Part shown: positions 1-7,774 of the stretch, one piece after another
Layout: every line of letters starts with the position of its first letter
How positions within the stretch are numbered: position 1 is the stretch's first letter
NCBI RefSeq assembly: GCF_003570715.1
Contig: NZ_QXXQ01000006.1
Span: 1-64,000 of the forward strand
Direction of reading: 5' to 3'
Length of the DNA stretch: 64,000 nt
DNA from: Gemmobacter lutimaris
Lineage (GTDB): Bacteria; Pseudomonadota; Alphaproteobacteria; Rhodobacterales; Rhodobacteraceae
Notes under the pieces: model-generated
Told to the model about the DNA's origin: nothing
What the model saw: the letters and a program-made list of their open reading frames with translations, nothing else
Databases searched by the model: none
Translations under genes and position numbers: made by a program

Positions 1-80
1 CTGCATGATCTCGATCACCAGCGCGGTTTTACGCTTCGCCATCCAGCGCTTGATGCTGTCGTCCATGGTCACACTCATTG
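1..80 (-). CDS. IS3-family transposase OrfA, N-terminal fragment
   Basis: A minus-strand reading frame starts with ATG at 80, preceded by an AGGGAGAA-type ribosome binding site. It encodes MSVTMDDSIKRWMAKRKT and then ALVIEIMQ before leaving the window. This N-terminus resembles the helix-turn-helix OrfA proteins of IS3-family elements in Rhodobacterales, which bind the element ends and are joined to the OrfB integrase by frameshifting. Only 26 residues are visible, so the assignment rests on recalled similarity and on the IS-like end next to it. Confidence 0.6.
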
Positions 81-127
81 CTACGTTCTCCCTTGTAGCA
101 TGAGCAGATCTTCACTGGGTCGATACA
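1..127 (-). mobile_element. IS3-like insertion sequence, right end only
   Basis: This is the terminal 127 bases of an insertion sequence that continues off the left edge. The outer end reads TGTATCGACCCAGTG on the minus strand, with the TG...CA termini usual for IS3-family elements. Just inside it an orfA-type transposase begins. The boundary is set by where the interrupted neighbouring gene stops matching its family. The other end and any target duplication lie outside the window, so the exact element is not identified. Confidence 0.65.
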
Positions 128-588
128 CGGTTTCGCTCGTCTCTCGCCGCGACATCGAATTTGCGGGCGATGTGCAGCATCTGCTCCAGCTCCTGCGGAG
201 GCGGCTGGTTCGACAACGTGGGCGGCGGCCTGATCCAGATCGGCCGTGCCTCCGCCAGGCCAGTCGGCGCTCCTGCACCCGCATGGCGGCCGAGCCAGGC
301 CGGGTTCAGCGCCAGCCAGCGCGCCACAGCGTCAACTAGGGTCATCTGGAAATTGAAAGCCGGCTTGTAACCCGGGATCCAGTCCTCACCCAACCCCTTC
401 AGCACGGCGCTGATGTTCTGGTGCTTGAACTCGACCGATCCCTCGGACCTTTCGTTCAACAGGGGCAGAAGCCCGCGCCGGTGCTCGGCCTTGTTGTAGG
501 GGCGACCAGAGACGTCGTCGGCCAGCATCGCGAAGTAATCCGCGACGATTAGGTCGTTCTCTTGATCGGCCCAGGCCCCATTTGACAT
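128..588 (-). pseudogene. DUF3883-type protein, truncated by IS insertion
   Basis: The N-terminal half of a protein starts at ATG 588 (MSNGAWADQENDLIVADYFA). The segment with EFKHQNISAVLKGLGEDWIPG matches the N-terminal region of proteins annotated as DUF3883 (NO VEIN C-terminal, nuclease-like) in alphaproteobacteria. The reading frame holds family character up to ...FDVAARDERNR. The next four codons (VSTQ) and the stop come from the IS end. The C-terminal nuclease-like domain is therefore lost or displaced beyond the insertion. The function of intact members is not well known. The gene is very probably inactive. Confidence 0.7.
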
Positions 589-891
589 TGCGCCAGGCTA
601 GGGGCCGTAACTGTGTTTGTCATCAGAGACTTCGCGCAAAACTCCCAAGACATACCAACGACCACGCCGCCCGTGTCGCGTCGCCATCCGCGTTGAGACA
701 AGCCGGAACCAGCGAAACGGGGGCGCAACGCGATCCGGTCATTTCATTGAAATGTATGGGGATTGTGAATCCGTCTCGCCGGGAGCGAGGGGCGGGTGAA
801 AAGAGACGCTGTGCGTTCGGAGACCGATCTCGCGCGGCAGGCCAGTCTCCGAAGGGCGGATGGTCCCTGCAAACCCCTTTGGCACATAAAG
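589..891. other. Intergenic region with no convincing gene
   Basis: About 300 bases lie between the truncated DUF3883 gene and the tRNA terminator. Several short ORFs cross it, but they overlap one another in several frames and show no family resemblance. An imperfect inverted repeat GGAGAC...GTCTCC lies near 818-851. The promoter of the DUF3883 gene should lie at the low-coordinate end. I see nothing else. Confidence 0.5.
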
Positions 892-912
892 AAAAAGGCC
901 CCGCGAGGGACC
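892..912 (-). terminator. Rho-independent terminator of tRNA-Ser
   Basis: Read on the minus strand, GGTCCC-TCGC-GGGGCC is followed by TTTTT (892-896). It lies 26 bases downstream of the tRNA 3' end and matches a short intrinsic terminator. Confidence 0.7.
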
Positions 913-937
913 TGTTTTCGGGTTTGCAATGTGCAAG

Positions 938-1027
938 TGGCGGAACAGGTGGGATTCGAACCCACGGGACCATCTCTGGCCCGACCGATTTCAAGTCGGT
1001 TGCCTTAGACCACTCGGCCACTGTTCC
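938..1027 (-). tRNA. tRNA-Ser (anticodon UGA)
   Basis: A 90-nt tRNA with a class II long variable arm. The acceptor stem pairs GGAACAG with CTGTTCC, followed by discriminator G and an encoded CCA (938-940). The anticodon arm is ACCGA-CTTGAAA-TCGGT, giving anticodon TGA. The T arm carries GGTTCGAATCC. It decodes UCA/UCG-type serine codons. It lies just upstream of the GTA operon on the opposite strand. No integrase or second attachment-site copy is visible, so it does not look like an active prophage attachment site. Confidence 0.95.
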
Positions 1028-1271
1028 GTCGGCTGGTCTAGCCGGTTGGTTGGGGTTTGCCAAGAGTGGTTGCGTGGGTGTTGCGTGAGCAGGTTCTAGA
1101 GGGATCTATGCGTTAATATATTGAAAATAATAAATAATTTGACTTATCCGCCTCGGGCGTGTAAAGATCGGCGCATGCTAGAAGAAATGGGGGAGCGGCG
1201 GATCGGGGGCGCCCCGGACGGTGTTTTTCCATTTCACTCGTGCGGAGGCATGAGAGGCGGGCGGCAGCAGG
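1028..1271. promoter_or_regulatory. GTA operon upstream region with AT-rich tract
   Basis: This 244-base gap precedes the first GTA gene. Around 1111-1144 it has an unusually AT-rich stretch (GCGTTAATATATTGAAAATA and onward) in an otherwise GC-rich region. In Rhodobacter capsulatus the GTA promoter lies directly upstream of g1 and is activated by GafA. By position this gap is the probable promoter. I cannot point to a defined GafA site. Confidence 0.45.
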
Positions 1272-1604
1272 ATGGGAATGGACTTCTCCGCGGGAGAGAA
1301 CGGGCCTGAGGCTTTGCTGAGGGCGACGGAAGAATATTACCACGAGATCGCGCTGGAGTTGGCCATGGCCACGCGAAGGTTGCGGGATGGTGAACTGGGC
1401 GAGGTGAAGGCTGCGGCGCAGGCCGTGAAGGACCTGCGCGTGGCTTTCCAGATGGTCATGGATGAAAGGACGCGTGTTGACAAACTCCGCAAGCAGGTTG
1501 CCGGGGTCGCAGGAGGCCATGGCGGAGAGCTGGATTTCACCGCGGCGCGGACTGAAATCGGGCGCAGGCTGGCTTGCCTCCGTGACGCCGGAGGTGGTGG
1601 ATGA
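1272..1604 (+). CDS. GTA small terminase subunit (g1, TerS)
   Basis: This 110-residue protein is first in the structural GTA operon. It is rich in charged helices and carries ELAMATRRLRDGELGEVKAAAQA followed by a probable coiled coil (VMDERTRVDKLRKQV). In the R. capsulatus GTA this gene has been shown to be the small terminase; unlike phage TerS it lacks specific recognition of its own DNA, which suits random packaging. Identification rests on position directly before the large terminase and on this helical pattern. Its 3' end overlaps the terminase large subunit start region by about 80 bases in another frame. Confidence 0.8.
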   Translation: MGMDFSAGENGPEALLRATEEYYHEIALELAMATRRLRDGELGEVKAAAQAVKDLRVAFQMVMDERTRVDKLRKQVAGVAGGHGGELDFTAARTEIGRRLACLRDAGGGG

Positions 1605-2895
1605 GTTTCTGGGCGGGCTGAGCGACGCGGCGCTGCTGGCGCTGCCGTGGATTTTCGAGTTCTGGGCGCTGCCGCACCAGCTTCCGCCTGAGGGGGCCTG
1701 GAAAACCTGGGTCATCATGGGCGGACGCGGGGCTGGCAAGACGCGGGCCGGGGCGGAATGGGTGCGCGCGCAGGTGGAAGGTGCGCGCCCCGCCGACCCC
1801 GGCCGGGCCAGCCGGGTGGCGCTAGTGGGCGAGACGCTGGATCAGGTGCGCGAGGTGATGATCTTCGGCGACAGCGGGATTCTGGCGTGCTCGCCCCCGG
1901 ACCGGCGCCCGCAATGGGAGGCGGGGCGGCGGCGGCTGGTCTGGCCGAACGGCGCGGTGGCACAGGTGTTTTCGGCACATGAGCCGGAAAGCCTGCGCGG
2001 GCCTCAGTTCGATGCGGCCTGGGTGGACGAGTTGGCGAAGTGGAAGAAGGCGGAGGAGACCTGGGACCAGCTTCAATTTGCGCTGCGTCTGGGGCCGCAT
2101 CCGCAGCAGGTGGTCACGACGACACCGCGCAATGTGGCGGTGCTGAAGGCGATCCTGAACAACCCGTCTTCGGTGGTGACCCATGCGCCGACGGATGCCA
2201 ACCGCGCCTATCTGGCGGCGAGTTTCCTCGATGAGGTGACGGCGCGCTATGGCGGCACGCGGGCGGGCATGCAGGAGCTGGAGGGCATTCTGGTCGAGGA
2301 TGCGGAAGGCGCGCTCTGGACGCATGAGATGCTGGAGCGGGCGCGCGTGGCGCAGGCGCCGGGCAAGGGGCGAGTGGTGGTGGCGGTCGATCCGCCGGTC
2401 ACCGGCCATGGCGGTTCGGACGAGTGCGGGATCGTGGTGGTCAGCGCGGTGACCGAGGGGCCGGTGCAGGACTGGCGGGCCTGTGTGCTGGAAGATGCCA
2501 GCGTGCAGGGCGCCTCGCCCGATGGCTGGGCTCGGGCGGCGATTGCCGCGATGCAGCGGCACGGCGCCGACCGGCTGGTGGCCGAGGTCAATCAGGGCGG
2601 CGATCTGGTGCAGGCGGTGATCCGGCAGGTCGATCCGCTGGTGCCGTTCCGGGCGGTGCGGGCCTCGAAGGGCAAGGCCGCGCGGGCTGAGCCGGTGGCG
2701 GCGCTGTATGAGCAGGGGCGGGTGCGCCATCTGCGCGGGCTGGCACGGCTTGAGGATCAGATGTGCCGGATGACGGCGCGGGGGTATGAAGGCCGTGGCT
2801 CGCCCGACCGGGTGGATGCGCTGGTCTGGGCGCTGACCGCGCTGATGGTGGAGCCGGCGCAGCGGCTGGGCAGCCCGCAGGTGCGGCGGCTGTAG
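1519..2895 (+). CDS. GTA large terminase subunit (g2, TerL)
   Basis: This is the packaging motor of the gene transfer agent, about 458 residues from this start. The ATPase half has Walker A GGRGAGKT (residues 68-75) and Walker B AWVDE (167-171). The nuclease half has the RNase H-like acidic residues in VAVDPP (D291), VAEVNQGG (E356) and DRVDALVWA (D433). The start is uncertain: ATG 1462 gives a longer protein, ATG 1519 has AGGAGG only two bases upstream, and homologues seem to begin near GWLAS (about 1567-1582). It cuts host DNA and feeds it into capsids by headful packaging. It is followed by a copy of the short post-stop repeat. Confidence 0.9.
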   Translation: MAESWISPRRGLKSGAGWLASVTPEVVDEFLGGLSDAALLALPWIFEFWALPHQLPPEGAWKTWVIMGGRGAGKTRAGAEWVRAQVEGARPADPGRASRVALVGETLDQVREVMIFGDSGILACSPPDRRPQWEAGRRRLVWPNGAVAQVFSAHEPESLRGPQFDAAWVDELAKWKKAEETWDQLQFALRLGPHPQQVVTTTPRNVAVLKAILNNPSSVVTHAPTDANRAYLAASFLDEVTARYGGTRAGMQELEGILVEDAEGALWTHEMLERARVAQAPGKGRVVVAVDPPVTGHGGSDECGIVVVSAVTEGPVQDWRACVLEDASVQGASPDGWARAAIAAMQRHGADRLVAEVNQGGDLVQAVIRQVDPLVPFRAVRASKGKAARAEPVAALYEQGRVRHLRGLARLEDQMCRMTARGYEGRGSPDRVDALVWALTALMVEPAQRLGSPQVRRL

Positions 2896-2930
2896 GCGCC
2901 TCCGGCGGGGGTATTTGGACAGAAAGCAAG
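2896..2930 (+). repeat. Post-stop repeat, copy 1 (degenerate)
   Basis: Directly after the terL stop the sequence reads CCTCCGGCGGGGGTATTTGG followed by ACAGAAAGCAAG. It shares the CCTCCGGCGGG-GATATTTGG-(AAGATGAAAG) layout with copies at 45773, 49051 and 54871. All four lie in the same orientation relative to the stop codon that precedes them. Its role is unknown; a terminator-like or mobile miniature element is possible. Confidence 0.6.
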
Positions 2931-2996
2931 AGGCTCCGGGTCGCGCGCGCTGGCGTGCGGGCATGGTGGGCTGTTGCCCGGATGAAGGAGAGCGGG

Positions 2997-4172
2997 ATGG
3001 TGTTCGATTTCCTGCGGCGCACCGAAAGGGTGGCGCCGGAGCAGAAAGCCTCGGCCACGGGGCGGGTGGTGGCCTTCGGGCTTTCGGGCCGGTCGGTCTG
3101 GAGCGCGCGGGACACGGTGAGCCTTGTGCGCAACGGCTTTCAGGGCAATCCGGTGGGGTTTCGCGCGGTGAAGCTGATCGCCGAGGCGGCGGCGGCGCTG
3201 CCGCTGGTCTTGCAGGATGCCGAGCGGCGCTATGAGCAGCATCCGGTGCTGGATCTGGTGCGGCGGCCCAATCCGGCGCAGGGGCGGGCGGATCTGTTCG
3301 AGGCGGTCTATGCGCAGCTTCTGCTGTCGGGCAACGCCTATCTGGAGGCGGTGCCGGGGGGCGGCAAGGTTCCGGGCGAGTTGCATGTGCTGCGCTCGGA
3401 CCGGATGAGCCTTGTACCGGGGGCGGATGGCTGGCCTGTCGCCTATGACTACAAGGTCGGCGGCCGGGTGCATCGGTTTGACATGACGGGCGAGGGGGTG
3501 CCGGTCTGCCATATCCGCAGCTTCCATCCACAGGACGACCATTACGGTTTCGCGCCGATGCAGGCGGCAGCGGTGGCGCTGGATGTGCATTCGGCGGCGA
3601 GTGCCTGGTCGAAGGCGCTGCTGGACAATGCGGCGCGGCCCTCGGGGGCCATCGTCTACAAGGGCGGTGACGGGCAGGCGGTGCTGAGCCCCGATCAATA
3701 TGACCGGCTGGTGACCGAGATTGAGGCGAACCATCAGGGCGCGCGCAATGCGGGGCGGCCGATGCTGCTGGAGGGCGGGCTGGACTGGAAGCCAATGGGG
3801 TTTTCGCCCAGCGACATGGAGTTCCAGAAGACCAAGGAGGCTGCGGCGCGCGAGATCGCAATCGCCTTTGGCGTGCCGCCCATGCTGATCGGGATTCCGG
3901 GCGACGCGACCTATGCGAATTATCAGGAGGCGAACCGCGCCTTCTATCGGCTGACGGTGCTGCCCTTGGTGGGCAAGGTCACGGCGGCGGTGTCGCATTG
4001 GCTGGCGGGCTTCACCGGCGAGGCAGTGGAGCTGCGCCCCGATCTGGATCAGGTGCCGGCGCTGGCGGTGGAGCGTGACCAGCAATGGGCGCGGGTCGGG
4101 GCGGCCGATTTCCTGACGCAGGCCGAGAAGCGCGCCCTGCTGGGGCTGCCACGGCTGGCGGAGGAGGAATGA
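2997..4172 (+). CDS. GTA portal protein (g3, HK97 family)
   Basis: A 391-residue phage portal of the HK97 type, forming the dodecameric ring at the capsid vertex through which DNA passes and to which terminase docks. Family features include FRAVKLIAEAAAALPL near the N-terminus, PNPAQGRADLFEAVYAQLLL, GNAYLEAV, and the C-terminal GVPPMLIGIPGDATYANYQE segment. I chose ATG 2997 because AAGGAG lies six bases upstream; in-frame ATGs at 2955 and 2982 are less well placed. Its stop overlaps the start of g3.5 (ATGA). Confidence 0.93.
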   Translation: MVFDFLRRTERVAPEQKASATGRVVAFGLSGRSVWSARDTVSLVRNGFQGNPVGFRAVKLIAEAAAALPLVLQDAERRYEQHPVLDLVRRPNPAQGRADLFEAVYAQLLLSGNAYLEAVPGGGKVPGELHVLRSDRMSLVPGADGWPVAYDYKVGGRVHRFDMTGEGVPVCHIRSFHPQDDHYGFAPMQAAAVALDVHSAASAWSKALLDNAARPSGAIVYKGGDGQAVLSPDQYDRLVTEIEANHQGARNAGRPMLLEGGLDWKPMGFSPSDMEFQKTKEAAAREIAIAFGVPPMLIGIPGDATYANYQEANRAFYRLTVLPLVGKVTAAVSHWLAGFTGEAVELRPDLDQVPALAVERDQQWARVGAADFLTQAEKRALLGLPRLAEEE

Positions 4173-4417
4173 GCGGGCGTGAGCGGGCCTCCGGCGGGTC
4201 GCGCTATCTTTACGACAGTTTCGATGCGGCCGCGGCGCGCATCGAGGCGAACGAGCGCGTGGCGGAGGAACGCTGGACCGCGCTGGAGTACCGGCTGACG
4301 CAGATCGACAGCGCGCTGGAGCGGCTGGAGAAGCGCATCTGGCTGGGGGTTTACGGCGTCGCGGCCTTCCTGCTGGCGCAGGGGGCCGAGGCGGTGCTGA
4401 AAGCGGCGATGAGGTGA
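4169..4417 (+). CDS. GTA g3.5 small membrane-type protein
   Basis: An 82-residue ORF between portal and protease, the usual place of g3.5 in GTA clusters. The start ATG 4169 overlaps the portal stop and has GAGGAGG just upstream. The N-terminal 55 residues are charged and probably helical (RIEANERVAEERWTALEYRL). A single hydrophobic segment WLGVYGVAAFLLAQGA follows. Function is not established. The helix-plus-membrane-anchor layout suggests a membrane-associated assembly or holin-like role, which is inference. Confidence 0.7.
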   Translation: MSGRERASGGSRYLYDSFDAAAARIEANERVAEERWTALEYRLTQIDSALERLEKRIWLGVYGVAAFLLAQGAEAVLKAAMR

Positions 4418-4422
4418 CGGGC

Positions 4423-4995
4423 ATGGGATATATCACGGGCTTCGGTGCGCCGGAGCGGAAATTCGTGGCCTTGGGCAATACGGCTGAGGCCGGGTTGCGG
4501 GTCACCGGCGGCACCGAGATCGAGGGTTATGCGAGCCTGTTCGGGCGGCGCGATCAGGGCGGCGATGTGGTGCAGGCGGGGGCCTATGCCGGATCGCTGG
4601 CGAAGCTGGGTGCTGCGGCGCGGCGGGTGAAGATGCTGTGGCAGCACGACCCGACGCAGCCCATCGGCATCTGGGACGAGGTGCGCGAGGATGGCCGGGG
4701 CCTTTGGGTCAAGGGGCGGCTTCTGCCCGAGGTGGCGCGTGGCCGCGAGGCGGCGGCGCTGCTGGCGGCGGGCGCCATCGACGGGCTGTCGATCGGCTAT
4801 CGCACGGTGAAATCGGAACGCGACGGGAAGGGGCAGCGGCTTCTGACCGAGCTGGAGCTGTGGGAGGTGTCGCTGGTCACCTTCCCCATGCTGGCCGAGG
4901 CGCGGGTGGCCGCGAAGGGCGACCGGCCCGACGACACCTGGCGCTCGCTGGCGCAGGTCTTTGACGCGGCGCGGCGAACCCTGGCCGACAGGTAG
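4423..4995 (+). CDS. GTA prohead protease (g4, HK97 family)
   Basis: A 190-residue HK97-family maturation protease that trims the major capsid protein and scaffold during head assembly. The herpesvirus-protease-like fold is marked by EIEGYASLFGRRDQGGDVV, the catalytic His in MLWQHDP (H75) and the catalytic Ser in IDGLSIGYR (S123). ATG 4423 follows GAGGTG at a suitable distance; GTG 4414 is an alternative. It directly precedes the capsid gene, as in other HK97-like heads. Confidence 0.92.
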   Translation: MGYITGFGAPERKFVALGNTAEAGLRVTGGTEIEGYASLFGRRDQGGDVVQAGAYAGSLAKLGAAARRVKMLWQHDPTQPIGIWDEVREDGRGLWVKGRLLPEVARGREAAALLAAGAIDGLSIGYRTVKSERDGKGQRLLTELELWEVSLVTFPMLAEARVAAKGDRPDDTWRSLAQVFDAARRTLADR

Positions 4996-5028
4996 TCGGT
5001 CTTTACGACAAACGGAAAGGACAAGGCG

Positions 5029-6228
5029 ATGACCGGGCACAAGGCACGGGGCGATGGCGGCATGTCTGCCGCCTCGATGGAACCAGCGGTTGAAGTGAAG
5101 GCCGCTGTTACGGATTTTCTGAAAGAATTCAGTGTCTTTCAGGGTGAAGTGAAATATGCGTTGCAACAACAGGAAGAGCGACTGACCATGCTGGACCGCA
5201 AGACCATGACCTACGGCCGCCCCGCGCTTTCGGCTGCGGCCGAACTGGGGGCGCCCCATCAGAAGGCCTTCGACGCCTATCTGCGCTCAGGCGATGATGA
5301 CGGACTGCGCGGCCTCGTGCTGGAGGGCAAGGGGCTGAACACTGCCGTGGCGGCGGAGGGTGGCTATCTGGTCGATCCGCAGACGGCCGAGACCATCCGG
5401 TCCTCGCTGAAATCCACCTCCTCGCTGCGGGCGATTGCCAATGTGGTGCAGGTGGAGGCGACCTCGTTCGATGTGATCATCGACCACAGCGACGTGGGCA
5501 CGGGCTGGGCCACAGAGGCAAGCGCGGTGGCCGAGACCGCCGCGCCGCAGATCGAGCGCATTTCGATTCCGCTGCACGAGCTTTCGGCCATGCCCAAGGC
5601 CAGCCAGCGCCTGCTGGACGACAGCGCCTTTGACGTGGAGGGCTGGCTGGCGGGCCGGATCGCCGACAAGTTTGCCCGTGCCGAGGCGGCGGCCTTTGTC
5701 GGTGGCGACGGGATCGGCAAGCCCAAGGGCTTTCTGACCCATACCAAGGTGGCGCAGGATGTCTGGGCTTGGGGCGGGCTGGGCTACATTGCCACCGGCA
5801 CGGCAGGCGATTTCGCGGCGACCAATCCGGCGGATGCCATCGTCGATCTGGTCTATGCGCTGGATGCGACCTACCGCGCCAACGCGAGCTTCGTGATGAA
5901 TTCGAAAACCGCGGGCGCAGTGCGCAAGATGAAGGACGCCGATGGCCGTTTCCTGTGGAGCGACGGTCTGGCGGCGGGCGAGCCCGCGCGGCTGATGGGC
6001 TATCCGGTGCTGATTGCCGAGGACATGCCGGACATCGGCGCCAATGCCTATGCCGTGGCCTTTGGTGATTTTGCGGCCGGTTACACGGTGGCGGAACGCC
6101 CGGATCTGCGCGTGCTGCGCGACCCGTTTTCGGCCAAGCCGCATGTGCTGTTCTATGCGACCAAGCGCGTCGGTGGCGATGTCAGTGATTTCGCCGCGAT
6201 CAAGTTGCTGAAATTCGCCGTCTCCTGA
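5029..6228 (+). CDS. GTA major capsid protein (g5, HK97 fold)
   Basis: A 399-residue HK97-fold capsid protein. The first ~110 residues contain a charged helical part (VTDFLKEFSVFQGEVKYALQ) that acts as the delta/scaffold domain and is removed by g4. The mature part begins near the family motif GGYLVDPQ and ends in VAERPDLRVLRDPFSAKPHV. It forms the small head that carries a few kilobases of host DNA. A GGAAAGGA ribosome binding site precedes ATG 5029. A strong hairpin lies immediately downstream, separating it from g6 and possibly raising its relative mRNA level. Confidence 0.95.
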   Translation: MTGHKARGDGGMSAASMEPAVEVKAAVTDFLKEFSVFQGEVKYALQQQEERLTMLDRKTMTYGRPALSAAAELGAPHQKAFDAYLRSGDDDGLRGLVLEGKGLNTAVAAEGGYLVDPQTAETIRSSLKSTSSLRAIANVVQVEATSFDVIIDHSDVGTGWATEASAVAETAAPQIERISIPLHELSAMPKASQRLLDDSAFDVEGWLAGRIADKFARAEAAAFVGGDGIGKPKGFLTHTKVAQDVWAWGGLGYIATGTAGDFAATNPADAIVDLVYALDATYRANASFVMNSKTAGAVRKMKDADGRFLWSDGLAAGEPARLMGYPVLIAEDMPDIGANAYAVAFGDFAAGYTVAERPDLRVLRDPFSAKPHVLFYATKRVGGDVSDFAAIKLLKFAVS

Positions 6229-6241
6229 TCGGCTGACGGAT

Positions 6242-6266
6242 GGTCCGGGGGCGCTGTCCCCGGACC
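6242..6266 (+). other. Intra-operon hairpin after capsid gene
   Basis: GGTCCGGGG (6242-6250) pairs perfectly with CCCCGGACC (6258-6266) around a 7-nt loop. It begins 14 bases after the capsid stop, in the longest gap of the operon (145 bases). No T-run follows, so it is more likely a 3' stability element or partial attenuator than a full terminator. Confidence 0.55.
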
Positions 6267-6373
6267 TGCGGACGCGCGCCTTTCCGGCGCCTTCTAGCTG
6301 CTCCCCTCCGTCCGAGTGGCGCGGGGCGCGCGTCCGGTCCCGCCTTGGGGACGCATCGGGGGGCAAGGAGCGG

Positions 6374-6976
6374 ATGATGATGTTGACAGAACTGACGGCC
6401 GTGCCGGGGGCGGTGCTGCCGGTGCAGATGGTGAAGGACCACCTGCGTCTGGGCACCGGCTTTGCCGATGACGGAATGCAGGATGCGCTGCTGGAAAGCT
6501 GCCTGCGGGCGGCAATGACGGCGATCGAGGCCCGCACGGGGAAGGCGTTGCTGACGCGGTCGTTCCGTCTGGTGCTGGAACGCTGGCGCGATGCGGGGGC
6601 GCAGGCGCTGCCGGTGGCGCCGGTGGCAGCGGTGACTTCGGTGACGCTGTTTGCTGCGGGCGAGACGGCTATTCCGGTTGCGCCCGCGCGCTGGAAACTG
6701 ATGGCCGATACGCATCGGCCACGGCTGGTCTCGGTGGGCACGTTGCTACCCGTCGTGCCGGAGGACGGGCGGGCGGAGATCGTGTTCGAGGCGGGTTTCG
6801 GCGCGACATGGGCGGCGGTTCCTGCCGATCTGGCGCAGGCCGTGCTGCTGCTTGCCGGGCAGTTCTATGAAACCCGGCACGAGCCGGGCGGGCAGGCCGA
6901 GGCGTTGCCGCGCGCTGTGCAGTTGCTGGTGGAGCGTTGGCGTAATGTGCGCGTGCTGGGCGGGGGGGCGGCATGA
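6374..6976 (+). CDS. GTA head-tail connector (g6, adaptor)
   Basis: A 200-residue head-completion adaptor of the gp6-like family, which extends the portal channel. It has the N-terminal VKDHLRLG pattern followed by LESCLRAAMTAIEARTGKALL, typical of these helical connector proteins, and a C-terminal helical part. AAGGAG at 6365-6370 precedes a run of ATG codons (6374, 6377, 6380), so the exact start is uncertain by two residues. Its end overlaps g7 by four bases. Confidence 0.85.
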   Translation: MMMLTELTAVPGAVLPVQMVKDHLRLGTGFADDGMQDALLESCLRAAMTAIEARTGKALLTRSFRLVLERWRDAGAQALPVAPVAAVTSVTLFAAGETAIPVAPARWKLMADTHRPRLVSVGTLLPVVPEDGRAEIVFEAGFGATWAAVPADLAQAVLLLAGQFYETRHEPGGQAEALPRAVQLLVERWRNVRVLGGGAA

Positions 6977-7311
6977 GCGCGCCCTTGCTGACGCGGCCGC
7001 TGGTGTTGGAGGCGCCCGCGCGAGGGGCCGATGGTGCGGGCGGTTATGTGGAAGGCTGGCAGGCACTGGGCACGCTCTGGGCTGAGGTGCTGCCGGGCAC
7101 GGGGCGTGAGGTCGCGGGCGCGGAAGTGGTGCTGTCTTCGGTCGCCTATCGGATCGTGGTGCGGGGGGCGGCGCAGGGCGCGGTCTCGCGGCCGAAGCCG
7201 GGGCAAAGGTTCCGCGACGGGGCACGGCTGTTCCCGATCCTCGCGGTGACGGAACGCGATGGCGCAGGGCGGTATCTGATCTGTTTCGCACGCGAGGAGG
7301 TGCCGGCATGA
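6973..7311 (+). CDS. GTA head-tail stopper protein (g7)
   Basis: A 112-residue beta-rich head closure protein (phage head-tail adaptor/stopper family). It contains LWAEVLPGTGREVAGAE and the RIVVRGAAQ...PKPGQRFRDGARLFPILAV pattern typical of this family. It sits between the portal-bound adaptor and the tail terminator and holds packaged DNA in the head. Start ATG overlaps the g6 stop and its own end overlaps g8, indicating translational coupling. Confidence 0.85.
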   Translation: MSAPLLTRPLVLEAPARGADGAGGYVEGWQALGTLWAEVLPGTGREVAGAEVVLSSVAYRIVVRGAAQGAVSRPKPGQRFRDGARLFPILAVTERDGAGRYLICFAREEVPA

Positions 7312-7700
7312 GCTATGGCGTCGCGGCTGCCTTGCAGGCGGCGGTCTATCAGCGGTTGGTTTCGGCGCTGCCCGATCTGGCGGTGTTTGATGCACCGCCC
7401 GAGGCTGCGGGCAGCGGCAGCTTCGTTCTGATCGGGCCGGAGGAGGCGCTGGATGCCAGCGACAAGACTGGCGGGGGCGCACTGCACAGGGTGCAGATCA
7501 GTGTGATTTCCGATGCGGCGGGGTTCCTGACCGCGAAGGAAATCGCGGTGCGTGTCTCGGATGCGCTGACCGATCAGGCGCTGGTGCTGGCGCGGGGGCG
7601 GGTGGTGCTGATGCGCTTCGTCCGGGCGGTGGCGCGGCGGCTGGGTGCCGGTGCCACACGGCGGATCGACCTTCGCTTTGATGTCCGGGTCGAGGATTGA
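7308..7700 (+). CDS. GTA tail terminator (g8, DUF3168)
   Basis: A 130-residue DUF3168 protein. Members form a hexameric ring that caps the tail tube and joins it to the head. The family pattern is visible in AALQAAVYQRLVSALPDLAVFD at the N-terminus and in HRVQISVISDAAGFLTAKEIAVRVSDAL. It overlaps g7 by four bases. A 74-base gap containing a hairpin follows before the tail tube gene. Confidence 0.88.
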   Translation: MSYGVAAALQAAVYQRLVSALPDLAVFDAPPEAAGSGSFVLIGPEEALDASDKTGGGALHRVQISVISDAAGFLTAKEIAVRVSDALTDQALVLARGRVVLMRFVRAVARRLGAGATRRIDLRFDVRVED

Positions 7701-7721
7701 CTTGCACTAATCGAACATTGA

Positions 7722-7749
7722 TGGCGGTTCTTCTGTGGATATGCCGCCA
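7722..7749 (+). other. Hairpin in gap before tail tube gene
   Basis: TGGCGG (7722-7727) can pair with CCGCCA (7744-7749) around a 16-nt loop. It lies in a 74-base gap of lower GC within an otherwise tightly packed operon. A secondary promoter or mRNA processing site for the highly needed tail tube protein is possible but not shown. Confidence 0.35.
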
Positions 7750-7774
7750 ATTCATACAGTAATCGGAGAATTCC

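Noticed and set aside
582-1088. Overlapping ORFs between the DUF3883 remnant and tRNA-Ser
   Set aside because: They cover the tRNA and its terminator and show no homology or ribosome binding site.
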